Of a stretch of DNA of 64,000 nucleotides, positions 45,385-55,203 are shown one piece after another. Position 1 is the stretch's first letter. Every line of letters begins with the position of its first letter. This stretch comes from Candidatus Gastranaerophilales bacterium (lineage in GTDB: Bacteria; Cyanobacteriota; Vampirovibrionia; Gastranaerophilales; Gastranaerophilaceae). The position numbers were made by a program, and so were the translations under genes. The notes under the pieces were generated by a model. It was not told where the DNA came from, did not search any database, and was given only the letters and a program-made list of their open reading frames with translations. The stretch is from the NCBI GenBank assembly GCA_900768915.1, contig CAAGEQ010000034.1, forward strand, positions 1 through 64,000. The letters are read 5' to 3'.

Positions 45385-45393
45385 AGATTAGCA
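45385..45393 (-). promoter_or_regulatory. Leaderless-type extended -10 promoter of rimO
   Basis: Minus-strand TGC-TAATCT (45393-45385), then six bases, then the ATG at 45378. No clear -35 (TTTATT at 17-bp spacing). Confidence 0.5.
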
Positions 45394-45421
45394 TAAACTT
45401 AATACCGAATAAACCCTATAA

Positions 45422-47212
45422 TTAATTATTTAATGTTTGAGTTTGTGTTGAATCAGTATTATTTGATGGAACTGTTTCAGGCTGTTGTGATGGTACATCT
45501 GCTTGCTGAGTAATAAAATACATGTGATAATTTTCACCATCTGTATTAGATGTCCAATTAACTTGAGTATTTTCGTCAGATGTTATAGTGAATATATTAC
45601 TCAATTCACCCATTTGAACATTACCACTCAATCTATATCCTTCATAACTTACACCAGATGTAGATATTAACATATATGTTTTTACACCTGATGGTTTATC
45701 AATTTGTACAGATGTATCACCAAATGTATCAATATTAATAATTAAAACATTAGGGAATATTTTCTTTATAGATTTCGGAGATAATCTTTTGAAACTAAAA
45801 CTACCATACATATTTTCTAATGCACTTATCTCTAAATGTGTTGGAGAATAAGCGAACAATTGACCTAATTTAATAAAGAATTTAGCATTTTCTTCTGGTC
45901 TAATAGTTTGATTAGTTTTCTTATATTTATAATCTATAATATCAAATCCATCTTCAGATTGAGCAAGAATTATATCACCTTTTTTTAATGTTTTTGTTGC
46001 GTCATAAGGTATCCAAGTATTTGTAGATGCTATATACATATACAAATAACTTGCATCTGATTTCAATTGAGTAATATTTTTACGAACTAATGTAAATATA
46101 TCACTCAAATCTGCTTTTTCTGGTCTTAATGCATCAAGATTTTTTTGATATTCATAAGGATACATATCATCAAACTGACTTTCAGAAATACCATTTGCTG
46201 AAGTTGCTAAATGAGAAAACATAGTCTTTAATTGTGATGATAAATATTTCTTCATAAATTTCTTATCACTCTTAACAAAAGTCTTTTTGTTAATATATAC
46301 CATGTTAGTTCTATCAGAAGTGAAAGCATACGCAAATGAATATGAGAATAACAAGTCTTTAACTTCATCAATATATCTAAATTCTTTATGAGAATTCATA
46401 AAGTTTTCATAATCACCTATACGTCGAGCCATCTCAAATGGTTTGATAACTAAACTGTCACCAAACACACTTTGATGATAATGTTTTGCTCTCAATTTTA
46501 AATATGTACTAATATCACTTGGTAAATATTTACCAAATTTTTTATATGTAAACCTATTATCTTCTTCTAAATGATATTTTGAATAACTTTCGTCAGCAAC
46601 AATTGTTAAACCAACCTTTGAAAGCACTTTATCATATTGTTTTTTTGTTGCTTTAAATTCTTTTTCATCACGTGGAATTTGATATTTTACATTTTCTTGA
46701 AGTAAATTTGTATTATCAAAATTTTGTAATTTTAAAAGTTCTTTTCTATATTTATCAAAAGTTTCTAGTTTTGTATCCATATCATCATCAGAAACTTTCA
46801 AATATAATGCTAAGAAATTTTGTACATCTTTCAAATTATTAACTAAACCACTTAATGTTTCAGGTTGAGTAAGTTCAGGAATCATTGATGGATCTTCAAC
46901 ATATTGTTGATATTTCATTTTATCTAAATTTAACATATCGCCTAAATAATAATTTTTGAACATCAATAATGCAAAAAATCCAATACATATAGCAAACATT
47001 AAAGCAACACCTTTAATGAAACTTTCACCTAATGAAAACTCTTTTTCACGTCTTATTTCTTTTTTTTCTGCATCTTTTATATATGATTCTTTATAATATG
47101 AATGTTGAAACATTTCAGATTCATTTTGAGGTTTTTCTTCAAATTTATGCCCACAATAAGCACAAAATTTTGAATTATCATTGATTTGTTTTCCACAGTT
47201 TGGACAGAACAT
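45422..47212 (-). CDS. Zinc-ribbon membrane protein with a large extracytoplasmic region
   Basis: 596 residues. A rubredoxin-like zinc ribbon at the N-terminus (C3, C6, C17, C20) is followed by one membrane helix at about 66-87 (IKGVALMFAICIGFFALLMF) and about 500 residues outside or at the membrane. A low-complexity Gln/Pro/Thr tail ends it. The layout is like the zinc-ribbon TM proteins common in Firmicutes (TcaA-like), but no known extracellular domain is recognised. AAGGAG precedes the ATG. Confidence 0.7.
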   Translation of the reverse strand: MFCPNCGKQINDNSKFCAYCGHKFEEKPQNESEMFQHSYYKESYIKDAEKKEIRREKEFSLGESFIKGVALMFAICIGFFALLMFKNYYLGDMLNLDKMKYQQYVEDPSMIPELTQPETLSGLVNNLKDVQNFLALYLKVSDDDMDTKLETFDKYRKELLKLQNFDNTNLLQENVKYQIPRDEKEFKATKKQYDKVLSKVGLTIVADESYSKYHLEEDNRFTYKKFGKYLPSDISTYLKLRAKHYHQSVFGDSLVIKPFEMARRIGDYENFMNSHKEFRYIDEVKDLLFSYSFAYAFTSDRTNMVYINKKTFVKSDKKFMKKYLSSQLKTMFSHLATSANGISESQFDDMYPYEYQKNLDALRPEKADLSDIFTLVRKNITQLKSDASYLYMYIASTNTWIPYDATKTLKKGDIILAQSEDGFDIIDYKYKKTNQTIRPEENAKFFIKLGQLFAYSPTHLEISALENMYGSFSFKRLSPKSIKKIFPNVLIINIDTFGDTSVQIDKPSGVKTYMLISTSGVSYEGYRLSGNVQMGELSNIFTITSDENTQVNWTSNTDGENYHMYFITQQADVPSQQPETVPSNNTDSTQTQTLNN

Positions 47213-47573
47213 TTTAATACTCCTTATATTGTAGTAAATATCTGTTGTAAGATGATTTTATCACATAAAAACATAAATCAATAATAATGTTACACGAATT
47301 GTAATAATAACAATAGATTTAAAGAAAAATTTATGTCGATTTACAATAGCAAATCGACATAATATAAAAACCGAATTAAAATCATAAAAAAAAGCCGTCT
47401 TGTTAGAGCGGCTACTAGACTTGGGGAGGAGGTATGAAAAACCTTTTGGTTTTCCATATTATTTTTTACGGCATAATTTGAAAAAAAATAACAAAACTGT
47501 TTTGAATATCCTCTAAATAGATTAGAAGATTTTTTCTTTTATTTGTTTCATGTTTCAGATAAATTATTAACTA
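47213..47573. other. 361-base gap with two hairpins and a possible 15-codon leader
   Basis: AGCCG and CGGCT (47391-47413) form a short stem. TATGAAAAACC and GGTTTTCCATA (47433-47459) form an 11-bp stem with one mismatch, followed by T-rich sequence. GCCGT (47392) can instead pair with ACGGC (47468-47472). An ORF MKNLLVFHIIFYGII (47434-47481) starts right after GGGGAGGAGG, but spacing from the core SD is short. Terminator or attenuator are both possible. Confidence 0.35.
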
Positions 47574-48239
47574 ATGGAAAAATTTAAAAAATTTATAAAT
47601 AATTTACTAGATTATATTTATAAAAAACGATGTTATTTCTGTGGTTCAAACAAAGAATACGTAAAAATGTGTTCAAAATGTTATGAACAATTAGTATTCA
47701 ACGAATATTCGGTTAATAGGAATATTCTCGGAGTTAAAATCTATACAGCAGGTGTATATGAAAAAAACTTACAAAAAATGATACGTGGACTAAAATATCA
47801 TCATCAGAAAGATTTAGCATATTATCAAGCAAAATTTATGTGGGAATACTTCTCACAAATAATAGAAAATGAACATTTAGAAAAAGATTTTCAAGTTATA
47901 CCAGTTCCATTATACAAAACACGAGAAAAACAACGTGGATATAACCACATGCAACTTGTTGCAGAAGAATTTTGCAAATTAAACAATTTTACACCAAATT
48001 ATAAACTTATTGAACGTATAAAAGAAACAAAACCACAATACAAACTTTCAAGAAAAGAAAGAATGAATAATCTAAATAGAGCATTTAAAGTAAACACACA
48101 AGAATTATTAAACAAACCAATTTTAATAATCGATGACATTTGCACAACTGGTTCAACATTTGAATCTATAATAGAAGAACTAAACACAAACGGAATAAAC
48201 AATATCACATGTTTAGCAACATCATCTCCATTACTATAA
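47574..48239 (+). CDS. comF: ComF family phosphoribosyltransferase-like protein
   Basis: 221 residues. The zinc finger CYFCGS with CSKCYEQL (C-x2-C...C-x2-C, residues 17-38) comes first. RGYNHMQLVAEEF, preceded by VIPVPLYKTREKQ, and the PRPP-binding loop LIIDDICTTGSTF (about 182-194) follow. ComF proteins assist late steps of natural DNA uptake or single-strand handling; a phosphoribosyl transfer has not been shown. No Shine-Dalgarno is visible. Its last 6 bases overlap the convergent ispG end. Confidence 0.9.
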   Translation: MEKFKKFINNLLDYIYKKRCYFCGSNKEYVKMCSKCYEQLVFNEYSVNRNILGVKIYTAGVYEKNLQKMIRGLKYHHQKDLAYYQAKFMWEYFSQIIENEHLEKDFQVIPVPLYKTREKQRGYNHMQLVAEEFCKLNNFTPNYKLIERIKETKPQYKLSRKERMNNLNRAFKVNTQELLNKPILIIDDICTTGSTFESIIEELNTNGINNITCLATSSPLL

Positions 48240-49298
48240 ATTATAATCTGCTTTAATAACTTCCTCTAATTTATCTAATAATTGGTTTTCAGGAATTCTT
48301 GAAAGGATTATTTCACCTTTTTTGAAAATATAACCTTCTCCAATTGCACCTGCAATACCATAATCAGCATGTGCTGCTTCACCTGGTCCATTTACTGGAC
48401 AGCCCATTGTTGCAATTGTTATAGGCAAATCTAAATTAGCAAAACGCTCTTCAACTTTTTTCGCAAGATTAATTAAATCAATCTGAGTTCTACCACAAGT
48501 TGGACAAGATACAAAATTTACACCTCTTTGTCTTAAACCAAGAGCCTTTAGAATACCCCAACCGGCATGAACTTCCTCAACAGGATTTTCTGTTAAAGAA
48601 ACTCTAATCGTATCACCAATACCCTCAGATAATAATGTACCAATACCAACAGATGATTTTATTAGACCACCTTTAAGTGTACCAGCCTCTGTTACACCCA
48701 CATGTAAAGGATAATCAACTTTCTTTGCAATGATTCGATAGGCATCAATTGTTGTAGGCACATCTGAAGATTTTAATGAAATTTTAATATTATCATAGTT
48801 CAAATCTTCTAAAATTCTAATATGCCCCATTGCACTTTCAACCATTTTTTCTGCAAGAGTTATATCTGTACGTGCTTTTAATTCTTTTTCTAATGAACCT
48901 GCATTAATACCAATTCTTATAGGCACATTATTTGTTTTTGCAAGATTTACAACACTTTCGGTATGTTCACGTTTCCCAATATTTCCAGGATTAATTCTAA
49001 GTGCATGAATACCGTTTTCTATACATTGAATAGCCAATCTATAATCAAAATGAATATCTGCTACAAGCGGAACCGTTGTTTTTTTAACCAACGTTTTAAT
49101 TGCCTCTGCGGCATCTTTATTTAAAACCGCAAGCCTAACTATATCACAACCCGCTTCTTCAAATTCTTTTATTTGTTTTAATGTTGCTTCAATATCACGA
49201 GTATCCGTATTACACATTGTTTGAATAGATATTGGAGCATCTCCACCTATTTTTACATCTCCTATTGAGATTTGTTTTGAATGTCTTCTTTTAATCAT
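48234..49298 (-). CDS. ispG: 4-hydroxy-3-methylbut-2-enyl-diphosphate synthase
   Basis: 354 residues from the ATG at 49298. The TIM barrel begins with ISIGDVKIGGDAPISIQTM and includes DIVRLAV, LVADIHFDYRLA and LRINPGN. The C-terminal [4Fe-4S] domain has FVSCPTCGRTQ and, later, MGCPVNGPGEA. It converts MEcPP to HMBPP in the MEP isoprenoid pathway, the same pathway as the DXS-like enzyme at 36250. TATAAT is exactly six bases upstream with no ribosome site. Compact bacterial form without the plant insert. Confidence 0.96.
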   Translation of the reverse strand: MIKRRHSKQISIGDVKIGGDAPISIQTMCNTDTRDIEATLKQIKEFEEAGCDIVRLAVLNKDAAEAIKTLVKKTTVPLVADIHFDYRLAIQCIENGIHALRINPGNIGKREHTESVVNLAKTNNVPIRIGINAGSLEKELKARTDITLAEKMVESAMGHIRILEDLNYDNIKISLKSSDVPTTIDAYRIIAKKVDYPLHVGVTEAGTLKGGLIKSSVGIGTLLSEGIGDTIRVSLTENPVEEVHAGWGILKALGLRQRGVNFVSCPTCGRTQIDLINLAKKVEERFANLDLPITIATMGCPVNGPGEAAHADYGIAGAIGEGYIFKKGEIILSRIPENQLLDKLEEVIKADYNL

Positions 49299-49304
49299 AT
49301 TTCT

Positions 49305-49332
49305 ATTATACAACACTGATAATTTGTATCAA
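49305..49332 (-). promoter_or_regulatory. Leaderless-type promoter of ispG
   Basis: Minus strand TTGATA (49332-49327), 16-bp spacer, TATAAT (49310-49305), then six bases to the ATG at 49298. The predicted start of transcription is at the ATG itself. Confidence 0.7.
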
Positions 49333-49393
49333 GCATTTTACGTATAGTTTTATTATAAAATTTGTGGTACAATCGAAAACAGGAGAGAATAAC

Positions 49394-50296
49394 ATGGATT
49401 TTATATTAAAATTACTAAAAGACCCACCAATTATAATTATCCTGACAACATTCATTTCAGGTTTAACATATACACTGAAAAGATACTTAAATATCAAAAA
49501 AAATCTAGACACTTTATATACAAACTTAGAATCATTTACAAAAACTAATTTATCGTATAGATATGAAGAATTTAAACAAATCTTATCAACGAATCCATGT
49601 ACAGCAAAAGTTTTTGATGATTTTAAAGATGCGTTAGTTTTCTCAGATACAATCGCATTCCAAGATGCTGAGGACAAAATTGAATACGAAAATGTATCAG
49701 AAAGTGTATCAGGTATCCAAACAACAACAGATATTCCATACTATTTTAATGAAGAAACAATGGTTTACCCATTCTATAACAAAAATTTTGTAGGTGTGCT
49801 ACCAGAATTGTTAACAGGTTTTGGTCCGTTATTCACATTCATCAAAATCGGTACAGCATTTGGTTTGCTAGACTTCACATCAGCAGAAACTATTACACAC
49901 ACAGTTGCAGAATTCGTAGCAGACATGCAAGTTGCTGCGATGTGTTCTGTACTTGCCGTTGGTTCTTGTTTATCATTCACACTTATTGAAAAACTAATGT
50001 CATCAATGATTTTGATGCCTGCTTGTGGAAGAGTTCAACAAAAATTGGCTTCATTATTCAATATTACATCAACAGAAACATTCTTGATTGACTTACTTAA
50101 AACTTCTAAAATACAAAACCACGAAAACGGCACTATTCTTAAATCAATACCAAAATCTTTTGCAAATTCCATTCAAAAAGATTTGGCAAATGTTATTATG
50201 CCATACCTTGATAGTTTGATTTTTGGTGTAAATACATTGAATGATACAATGTCTAAAAAATCTGATAATGGCGATGAGTTAGGTGGATTATTCTAG
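49394..50296 (+). CDS. MotA/ZorA-like channel protein
   Basis: 300 residues from the ATG at 49394 (AGGAGAG upstream). An N-terminal membrane helix (PPIIIILTTFISGLTYTL) precedes a linker. A MotA/TolQ-like core follows: LPELLTGFGPLFTFIKIGTAFGLLDF (in two pieces, about 135-162) and AAMCSVLAVGSCLSFTLIEKL (about 180-200). The LLTGFG..FTFI..G pattern is that of ZorA and related stator proteins. The next gene is a MotB/ZorB-type partner. Unlike ZorA it has no long C-terminal tail. Ion-driven stator, envelope or defence roles are possible. Confidence 0.65.
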   Translation: MDFILKLLKDPPIIIILTTFISGLTYTLKRYLNIKKNLDTLYTNLESFTKTNLSYRYEEFKQILSTNPCTAKVFDDFKDALVFSDTIAFQDAEDKIEYENVSESVSGIQTTTDIPYYFNEETMVYPFYNKNFVGVLPELLTGFGPLFTFIKIGTAFGLLDFTSAETITHTVAEFVADMQVAAMCSVLAVGSCLSFTLIEKLMSSMILMPACGRVQQKLASLFNITSTETFLIDLLKTSKIQNHENGTILKSIPKSFANSIQKDLANVIMPYLDSLIFGVNTLNDTMSKKSDNGDELGGLF

Positions 50297-50305
50297 GAGA
50301 ATATA

Positions 50306-51124
50306 ATGGGTGCAAAAGTCAGACAAAAAAAACACGAAACAGAAGGTAATATTTTCTGGGTAACAATGTCCGATTTATTCATCGGTATGTTTATGATTTT
50401 TGCGACTTTATTCTTTGCATTCTGTGCAAATACTGGTCAAGGTGCTGGTGCAGAAGCCGCAAAAGCAACAAGAGAAGCAGTTCAACAAGTTGTTGCTAAA
50501 ATGCAAGAACAAAATATAAATGCTGTTGAAAAAAAAGAACAAACTGATACTGATACATCACAAGAAATCCAACAAATAACAGAAGAAGTTCAAAAACAAA
50601 TGCCATCTAACAAAAAGATTGATGTTGAAATTGATCCATTTAGTGGAATGGCAAAAATTTCTGATTTGGAATTATTCAAACTTAATAGTGCAGAATTAAC
50701 TCCGGCTGGCAGACAATTTTTAGGTAAATTTTTACCTGTATATTTTGATGCAGTACTTGATTCAGATTTAAAAAAATATGTAACATATATTATTATTCAA
50801 GGTCATACGGATTCTAATTTATTTAGAGGTGCGTATAGTCCTGAGCAACAATATATGAAAAATATGAACCTATCAATGAACCGTGCATATAATGTTGCTC
50901 AATACGTATTCGTTATATGTAAAGGAAAACCTTATTATAAAGATTTAACTCATATAATAAGAGTTGAAGGTGCAAGTTTTAGTAAACCAATCATGGTTAA
51001 TGGGAAAGAAGATTACAAACAAAGCCGTCGTGTAGAATTACGATTAGTACTTAAAGAACAAAAACTTGAAGTATTACATCAATTCTTAAGACAAGGCACA
51101 GGTGCAAAATATGAAAAGCTTTGA
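50306..51124 (+). CDS. MotB/ZorB-like OmpA-domain protein
   Basis: 272 residues. A single membrane helix near residues 18-40 ([20 protein letters not shown]) carries an Asp at its start, at the place of the MotB/ZorB proton-binding Asp. A Gln/Glu-rich linker leads to an OmpA/MotB peptidoglycan-binding domain ([45 protein letters not shown]). It should form a stator with the upstream protein, 9 bases away. Ends 14 bases inside the next gene. Confidence 0.8.
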   Translation: MGAKVRQKKHETEGNIFWVTMSDLFIGMFMIFATLFFAFCANTGQGAGAEAAKATREAVQQVVAKMQEQNINAVEKKEQTDTDTSQEIQQITEEVQKQMPSNKKIDVEIDPFSGMAKISDLELFKLNSAELTPAGRQFLGKFLPVYFDAVLDSDLKKYVTYIIIQGHTDSNLFRGAYSPEQQYMKNMNLSMNRAYNVAQYVFVICKGKPYYKDLTHIIRVEGASFSKPIMVNGKEDYKQSRRVELRLVLKEQKLEVLHQFLRQGTGAKYEKL

Positions 51125-52478
51125 TGAAAAATTAGTTTTAGAAACTATCAATATGATAAGATTATACAATCTTGATATTAGAACGGTAACAATGGCAATA
51201 AGCCTTAGAGATTGTATTGACAGAGATATAAATATTTTATGTAAAAGAATAAGAGAGAAAATTCTTAAATACTCTAAAAACTTAGTTAAATATGCTGAAG
51301 AAATTGGTGATGATTACGCAATTCCTATAGTAAATAAACGAATTGCAGTAACTCCAATATCAATTATCGGAGAAGCTTGCGATAGTTATGATTACGTAAA
51401 AATTGCAAAAACTCTTGATGATACAGCAAAAGAAGTTGGTGTTGACTTCGTTGGTGGTTATTCAGCATTAGTTGAAAAAGGTTGTACAAAAGGTGACTTA
51501 GCATTAATTGAATCTATTCCTGAAGCATTAGCAACAACAAGTAGATTATGTTCTTCGGTAAATGTTGGTAGTTCAAAAGCCGGCATCAATATGGATGCAA
51601 TTTTAAAAGTTTCTAAAATCATAAAAAAATCAGCAGAATTAACAAAAGATGAAGACGGTCTAGGTGCTGCGAAATTCGTATGCTTCTGTAACTCAGTTAG
51701 TGATAATCCATTTATGGCTGGTGCATACTGTGGTTTTGGTGAACCTGAATGTGCATTAAATGTCGGTGTTTCTGGTCCAGGAGTTGTTAAAGCAGCAATT
51801 CAAAACTTGGGCAAAGATGCTGATTTAGGAACATTAGCAAAAACTATTAAACAAACTGCATATAAAATCACTTCTACTGGTGAACTTGTTGGAAGACACT
51901 TAGCAAGCAAATTAGATATACCATTTGGTGTAATTGACTTGTCACTTGCTCCGACACCTGCAATTGGTGATAGTGTAGCAGAAATATTCCAAGCAATGGG
52001 ATTGGAACATGCCGGTGCTCACGGAACAACTGCTGCATTAGCAATGTTAAATGATGCTGTTAAAAAGGGCGGTATTATGGCAAGTTCTTATGTTGGTGGT
52101 TTATCGGGTGCATTCATTCCTGTTTCAGAAGATGCAGGTATGATTGAAGCCGCAACAAAAGGTTATTTAACATTTGATAAATTAGAAGCAATGACTTCTG
52201 TATGTTCTGTAGGTTTAGATATGATTGCTATTCCTGGAGATACTCCAACAACAACAATCGCTGGTATCATTGCAGACGAAATGGCAATTGGTATGATTAA
52301 CAAGAAAACGACTGCTGTAAGACTTATCCCAGCCGTTGGCAAAAATGTCGGTGATAAGGTTGTTTTTGGTGGCTTGTTAGGTGAAGCACCTATAGTAAAT
52401 GTGAATAACCTTTCATCAGCAGATTTCGTTAACCGTGCCGGCAGAATTCCTGCTCCAATTCATAGTTTAAACAACTAA
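51111..52478 (+). CDS. UPF0210 / DUF711 (PFL-family) protein
   Basis: 455 residues from the ATG at 51111 (an in-frame GTG at 51102 is less likely). The DUF711 pattern is clear: [42 protein letters not shown] (seen as [18 protein letters not shown]), [19 protein letters not shown], and the Gly-rich [10 protein letters not shown]. The fold resembles pyruvate formate-lyase, but there is no known activity and no glycyl-radical motif. It overlaps the MotB-like gene by 14 bases, an unusual partnership. Confidence 0.88.
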   Translation: MKSFDEKLVLETINMIRLYNLDIRTVTMAISLRDCIDRDINILCKRIREKILKYSKNLVKYAEEIGDDYAIPIVNKRIAVTPISIIGEACDSYDYVKIAKTLDDTAKEVGVDFVGGYSALVEKGCTKGDLALIESIPEALATTSRLCSSVNVGSSKAGINMDAILKVSKIIKKSAELTKDEDGLGAAKFVCFCNSVSDNPFMAGAYCGFGEPECALNVGVSGPGVVKAAIQNLGKDADLGTLAKTIKQTAYKITSTGELVGRHLASKLDIPFGVIDLSLAPTPAIGDSVAEIFQAMGLEHAGAHGTTAALAMLNDAVKKGGIMASSYVGGLSGAFIPVSEDAGMIEAATKGYLTFDKLEAMTSVCSVGLDMIAIPGDTPTTTIAGIIADEMAIGMINKKTTAVRLIPAVGKNVGDKVVFGGLLGEAPIVNVNNLSSADFVNRAGRIPAPIHSLNN

Positions 52479-52573
52479 TATAAAATAATAATATATAACT
52501 TATTAAAATAGCAAAATTTTTTTATTTAATACGTTATATTAAATACGTATGTATTCTATGAAAGGGAAATAGC

Positions 52574-53017
52574 ATGGAAAAAGTTTCATATTCACCAATT
52601 AACACGTCATTAGAACCAAAAAGTAAAACAACAGCACAGTATGCACCAAACCAAGTTGATATGAAGGATTTGTATTCAGAAAAAGAACTTGATGATATGG
52701 TATCAAAATTTGATTGTTTACATAAAAATATGATTGGTGGAAATGAAAAATGTGAATTTGACATGGTTTATCTTCCAACAACAGAAAGTGTTATAATCAA
52801 TAACAAAAATATGACAAATGATACTGTTGAAATACATAAAGATGGTAAAGCCATAAGTGTTGGCAGTTGGCATCAAAAAAATTTAGACGGTGATTATTCT
52901 GATATATTAAAAGATGTTCAGACAAGAAACGAAGCAAACAATAAAGCAAAAGAAACAAAAGTTACTAACCAACTAGACTCAATGGCAACACTCGGCAAAT
53001 CACAAGTGATTAAATAA
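52574..53017 (+). CDS. Hypothetical protein, 147 residues
   Basis: Not recognised. AAAGGG precedes the ATG. The sequence is hydrophilic: a disordered N-terminus (SPINTSLEPKSKTTAQYAPN), a helical segment (SEKELDDMVSKFDCLHKN), a beta-rich middle (DMVYLPTTESVIINNKN, DTVEIHKDGKAISVGSW) and a charged C-terminus. No signal peptide or membrane segment. A strand-rich core suggests a small domain; transcription is probably monocistronic. Confidence 0.65.
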   Translation: MEKVSYSPINTSLEPKSKTTAQYAPNQVDMKDLYSEKELDDMVSKFDCLHKNMIGGNEKCEFDMVYLPTTESVIINNKNMTNDTVEIHKDGKAISVGSWHQKNLDGDYSDILKDVQTRNEANNKAKETKVTNQLDSMATLGKSQVIK

Positions 53018-53341
53018 AAACAAGGTGATAATTTTCTAGACTGTAAGCCTTATATAGTATAATTTGACGGATAAAATTGAAAGAGGGAATGTTGGTGTGA
53101 TTTAGATGTTGTTTAGATTTAAGGCATTTCCCTCATTTTAAGAAAAATTATCCTTTTTGTCCTTTTCTTATCCTTAAAATTATCCTTTTTTCTAAAATAA
53201 TGTTGCAAATTCGCCACAAACTTAGACAGGGGTTGGAATTATGGAAGGATAGAAAAAGGATAAAAACTTCCGAAGGGTGGGAAATGTTATATTAGCTTAA
53301 TTGCTGTTGGGCAAGTATGCCCACAACCTACAACTTAATTT
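53018..53341. other. 324-base gap with terminator-like and TATCCTT repeats
   Basis: GAGGGAATG (53083-53091) pairs with CATTTCCCTC (53125-53134), one base bulged, probably the end of the upstream transcript. TATCCTT occurs four times at 53149-53186. TTATCCTTTTTTCT (53180-53193) is complementary, with one extra T, to AGAAAAAGGATAA (53251-53263). No ORF of interest. Confidence 0.5.
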
Positions 53342-54328
53342 TCAATCATTATTTAGCTCCCTAAATTTTAAACCAAAATTTTGGTTTAAAATTTTCGCCA
53401 TAAACATAGCTTCTTTTTCATTTATCCTAAATTTTTCTTGTAAATATCCTATATCGAAACTAGCACTTTTAGCAACAGGAAAATTTAATGAATATCCTTT
53501 GTGTAGATTTACCCATTCTGGATTATGTTTTTGTGTATATGTACAGTCATCACATATTCCAACAAGAAGATCTCTTTTTTCTTTTAACAAAACATAATAA
53601 TAAAAATTCTGAGGATAGTTTTCAATAACAATCATGTCATAATCATTATTGAAATTTATTATACTTGTTTTGTATTCAATCATTTTTGTAGATAAGTCTT
53701 GTTTTAATTCTATCCAAGAAATTGCATTATTAAAATAATCATTATTTATTACACCCTCGAGGCAAAAATCTTTTATTGTTGTTTCAAACCCTTTACGATA
53801 GTAATAAAATTCCCAACTAGAATTTTTTGTATATTCAAGCCGAGCTTCTCTATCATCATCACTATAAAATATAACTACTTCTGGCTCATTAATTCCATTT
53901 AAATATGCCAATAAAGCATTTTTATTATAGACGTGTAATTGAGTAACATGAGGCTGATTTTTAGATATTGAATCTACATCATCAAGATAATCATTCACTT
54001 CTTGCTGTTTTTTTAATAATTCTGCCATATCTTGTTCTGGTATACTATATTCATTCAGAATGGATTTAAACTTATTTTCCATTTCGTTAAAACTATCAAC
54101 GCTTTTCTTTAATTTTTCTATATTGGTTTCAATAGTTTGGTCTTTTTGCTTTGTTTCCAGTTCAATATTCTTTTTTAAAGACGCTATAGTTACAATGAAA
54201 TATATAACCACCAACAATAATATAAGAGATAACCCTAAAACTATTCTAAGCATTATAGAAAATTCAGTTAGCGTTAAACTTCCAAATATAATAGTTATTA
54301 TAAGCCCTATAAGCCAAGCAATATTCAT
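53342..54328 (-). CDS. Membrane coiled-coil protein attached to the DpnII operon
   Basis: 328 residues. Two membrane helices (about 3-20, 26-50: IMLRIVLGLSLILLLVVIYFI) precede a coiled coil (about 55-125: KQKDQTIETNIEKLKKSV) and a soluble domain (about 135-328) with Tyr-rich strands. No known motif. Its ATG overlaps the DpnII stop by four bases on the same strand, so it belongs to the operon. Such a gene is not part of standard DpnII systems; it may act in sensing or killing. Confidence 0.65.
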   Translation of the reverse strand: MNIAWLIGLIITIIFGSLTLTEFSIMLRIVLGLSLILLLVVIYFIVTIASLKKNIELETKQKDQTIETNIEKLKKSVDSFNEMENKFKSILNEYSIPEQDMAELLKKQQEVNDYLDDVDSISKNQPHVTQLHVYNKNALLAYLNGINEPEVVIFYSDDDREARLEYTKNSSWEFYYYRKGFETTIKDFCLEGVINNDYFNNAISWIELKQDLSTKMIEYKTSIINFNNDYDMIVIENYPQNFYYYVLLKEKRDLLVGICDDCTYTQKHNPEWVNLHKGYSLNFPVAKSASFDIGYLQEKFRINEKEAMFMAKILNQNFGLKFRELNND

Positions 54329-55203
54329 TTTGAACCTCTTTTTTGAATTTTCAACGTTGATAAAATATTTTCTTCCAAATCTTTTATGTTATAAACCGTA
54401 TCCAACACATCAAAAGTTTCTTCAAGATTGTTTTTTGCACTATTCCAACCGCAACCATCAGTAAACCAAATGAAAGTTACACCGTCTATTGTGGCAACTT
54501 CTTGAGCCAAAGTTTTATAACTTCTTGCCGTTTCATTGAGTTTTGAGCCTCCACTGGAGTAAAAATTCGTTTCAATTACATAAATCTGCTTATCGGTTTT
54601 AATTACAAAGTCAAAGCGTTTTTCCATTTTACCTTGATTTGAAATTGCAGAGAGGTTTACACCCCATTTTTGCTCAATTTCATGGATATATATTTCCTTA
54701 AAGTAATTTTGACCTTTTTTAAATCCGGCTTTTTGAATAAAACTTTCAACCAGATTTTCCATCAAATGTCCGCCACGATTTTTACGTCCGTTACTATCCA
54801 ATCCTGTTTCAACTCCTGTTGCATAATCAACCAAATTACTTACAATATGATTTTCTAATAAATCAAACAACTTAGTTTTATGCATAAACATTTTGTATTC
54901 TTCAATACTGTAATTGCATTTGTCAAACGAAAAATTATATTCACCATCAGCATCTGTAACAGAAATTTCGTTAGAACGAACAGCCAAAAGTAAAGGAATA
55001 CATTTTAAAGTTTCAGGATACTTAGTAATAATTTCTTCAAAATCTTTTTCAATATTTTTTGAGCCAACCAAACTATTTAAAATATTTAATTCAACTTTTA
55101 TATTGTCAATGTTTCGATTTACCTTGTCAAAATCTACATAATAGCAATAATCTGCAATACAAGGTCTAAAAGTAGATAGCCATTTTTTAAAATCTCTAGT
55201 CAT
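54325..55203 (-). CDS. dpnB: Type II restriction endonuclease, DpnII/MboI family (GATC)
   Basis: 292 residues. The DpnII fold signatures are present: DFKKWLSTFRPCIADYCYYVDF at the N-terminus, GVETGLDSNGRKNRGGHLMEN near residue 135, and the catalytic stretch RFDFVIKTDKQIYVIETNFY with GGSKLNE (about 195-225), a PD-(D/E)x(K/N) variant. Predicted to cut unmethylated GATC. Neighbouring Dam and DpnA-type methylases supply protection. Its ATG touches the dam stop. Confidence 0.9.
   Translation of the reverse strand: MTRDFKKWLSTFRPCIADYCYYVDFDKVNRNIDNIKVELNILNSLVGSKNIEKDFEEIITKYPETLKCIPLLLAVRSNEISVTDADGEYNFSFDKCNYSIEEYKMFMHKTKLFDLLENHIVSNLVDYATGVETGLDSNGRKNRGGHLMENLVESFIQKAGFKKGQNYFKEIYIHEIEQKWGVNLSAISNQGKMEKRFDFVIKTDKQIYVIETNFYSSGGSKLNETARSYKTLAQEVATIDGVTFIWFTDGCGWNSAKNNLEETFDVLDTVYNIKDLEENILSTLKIQKRGSK

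Noticed and set aside
49394..51124. Complete Zorya defence system
   Set aside because: Only ZorA/ZorB-like membrane proteins are present; no ZorC, ZorD helicase or ZorE nuclease is adjacent, and the next gene is UPF0210.
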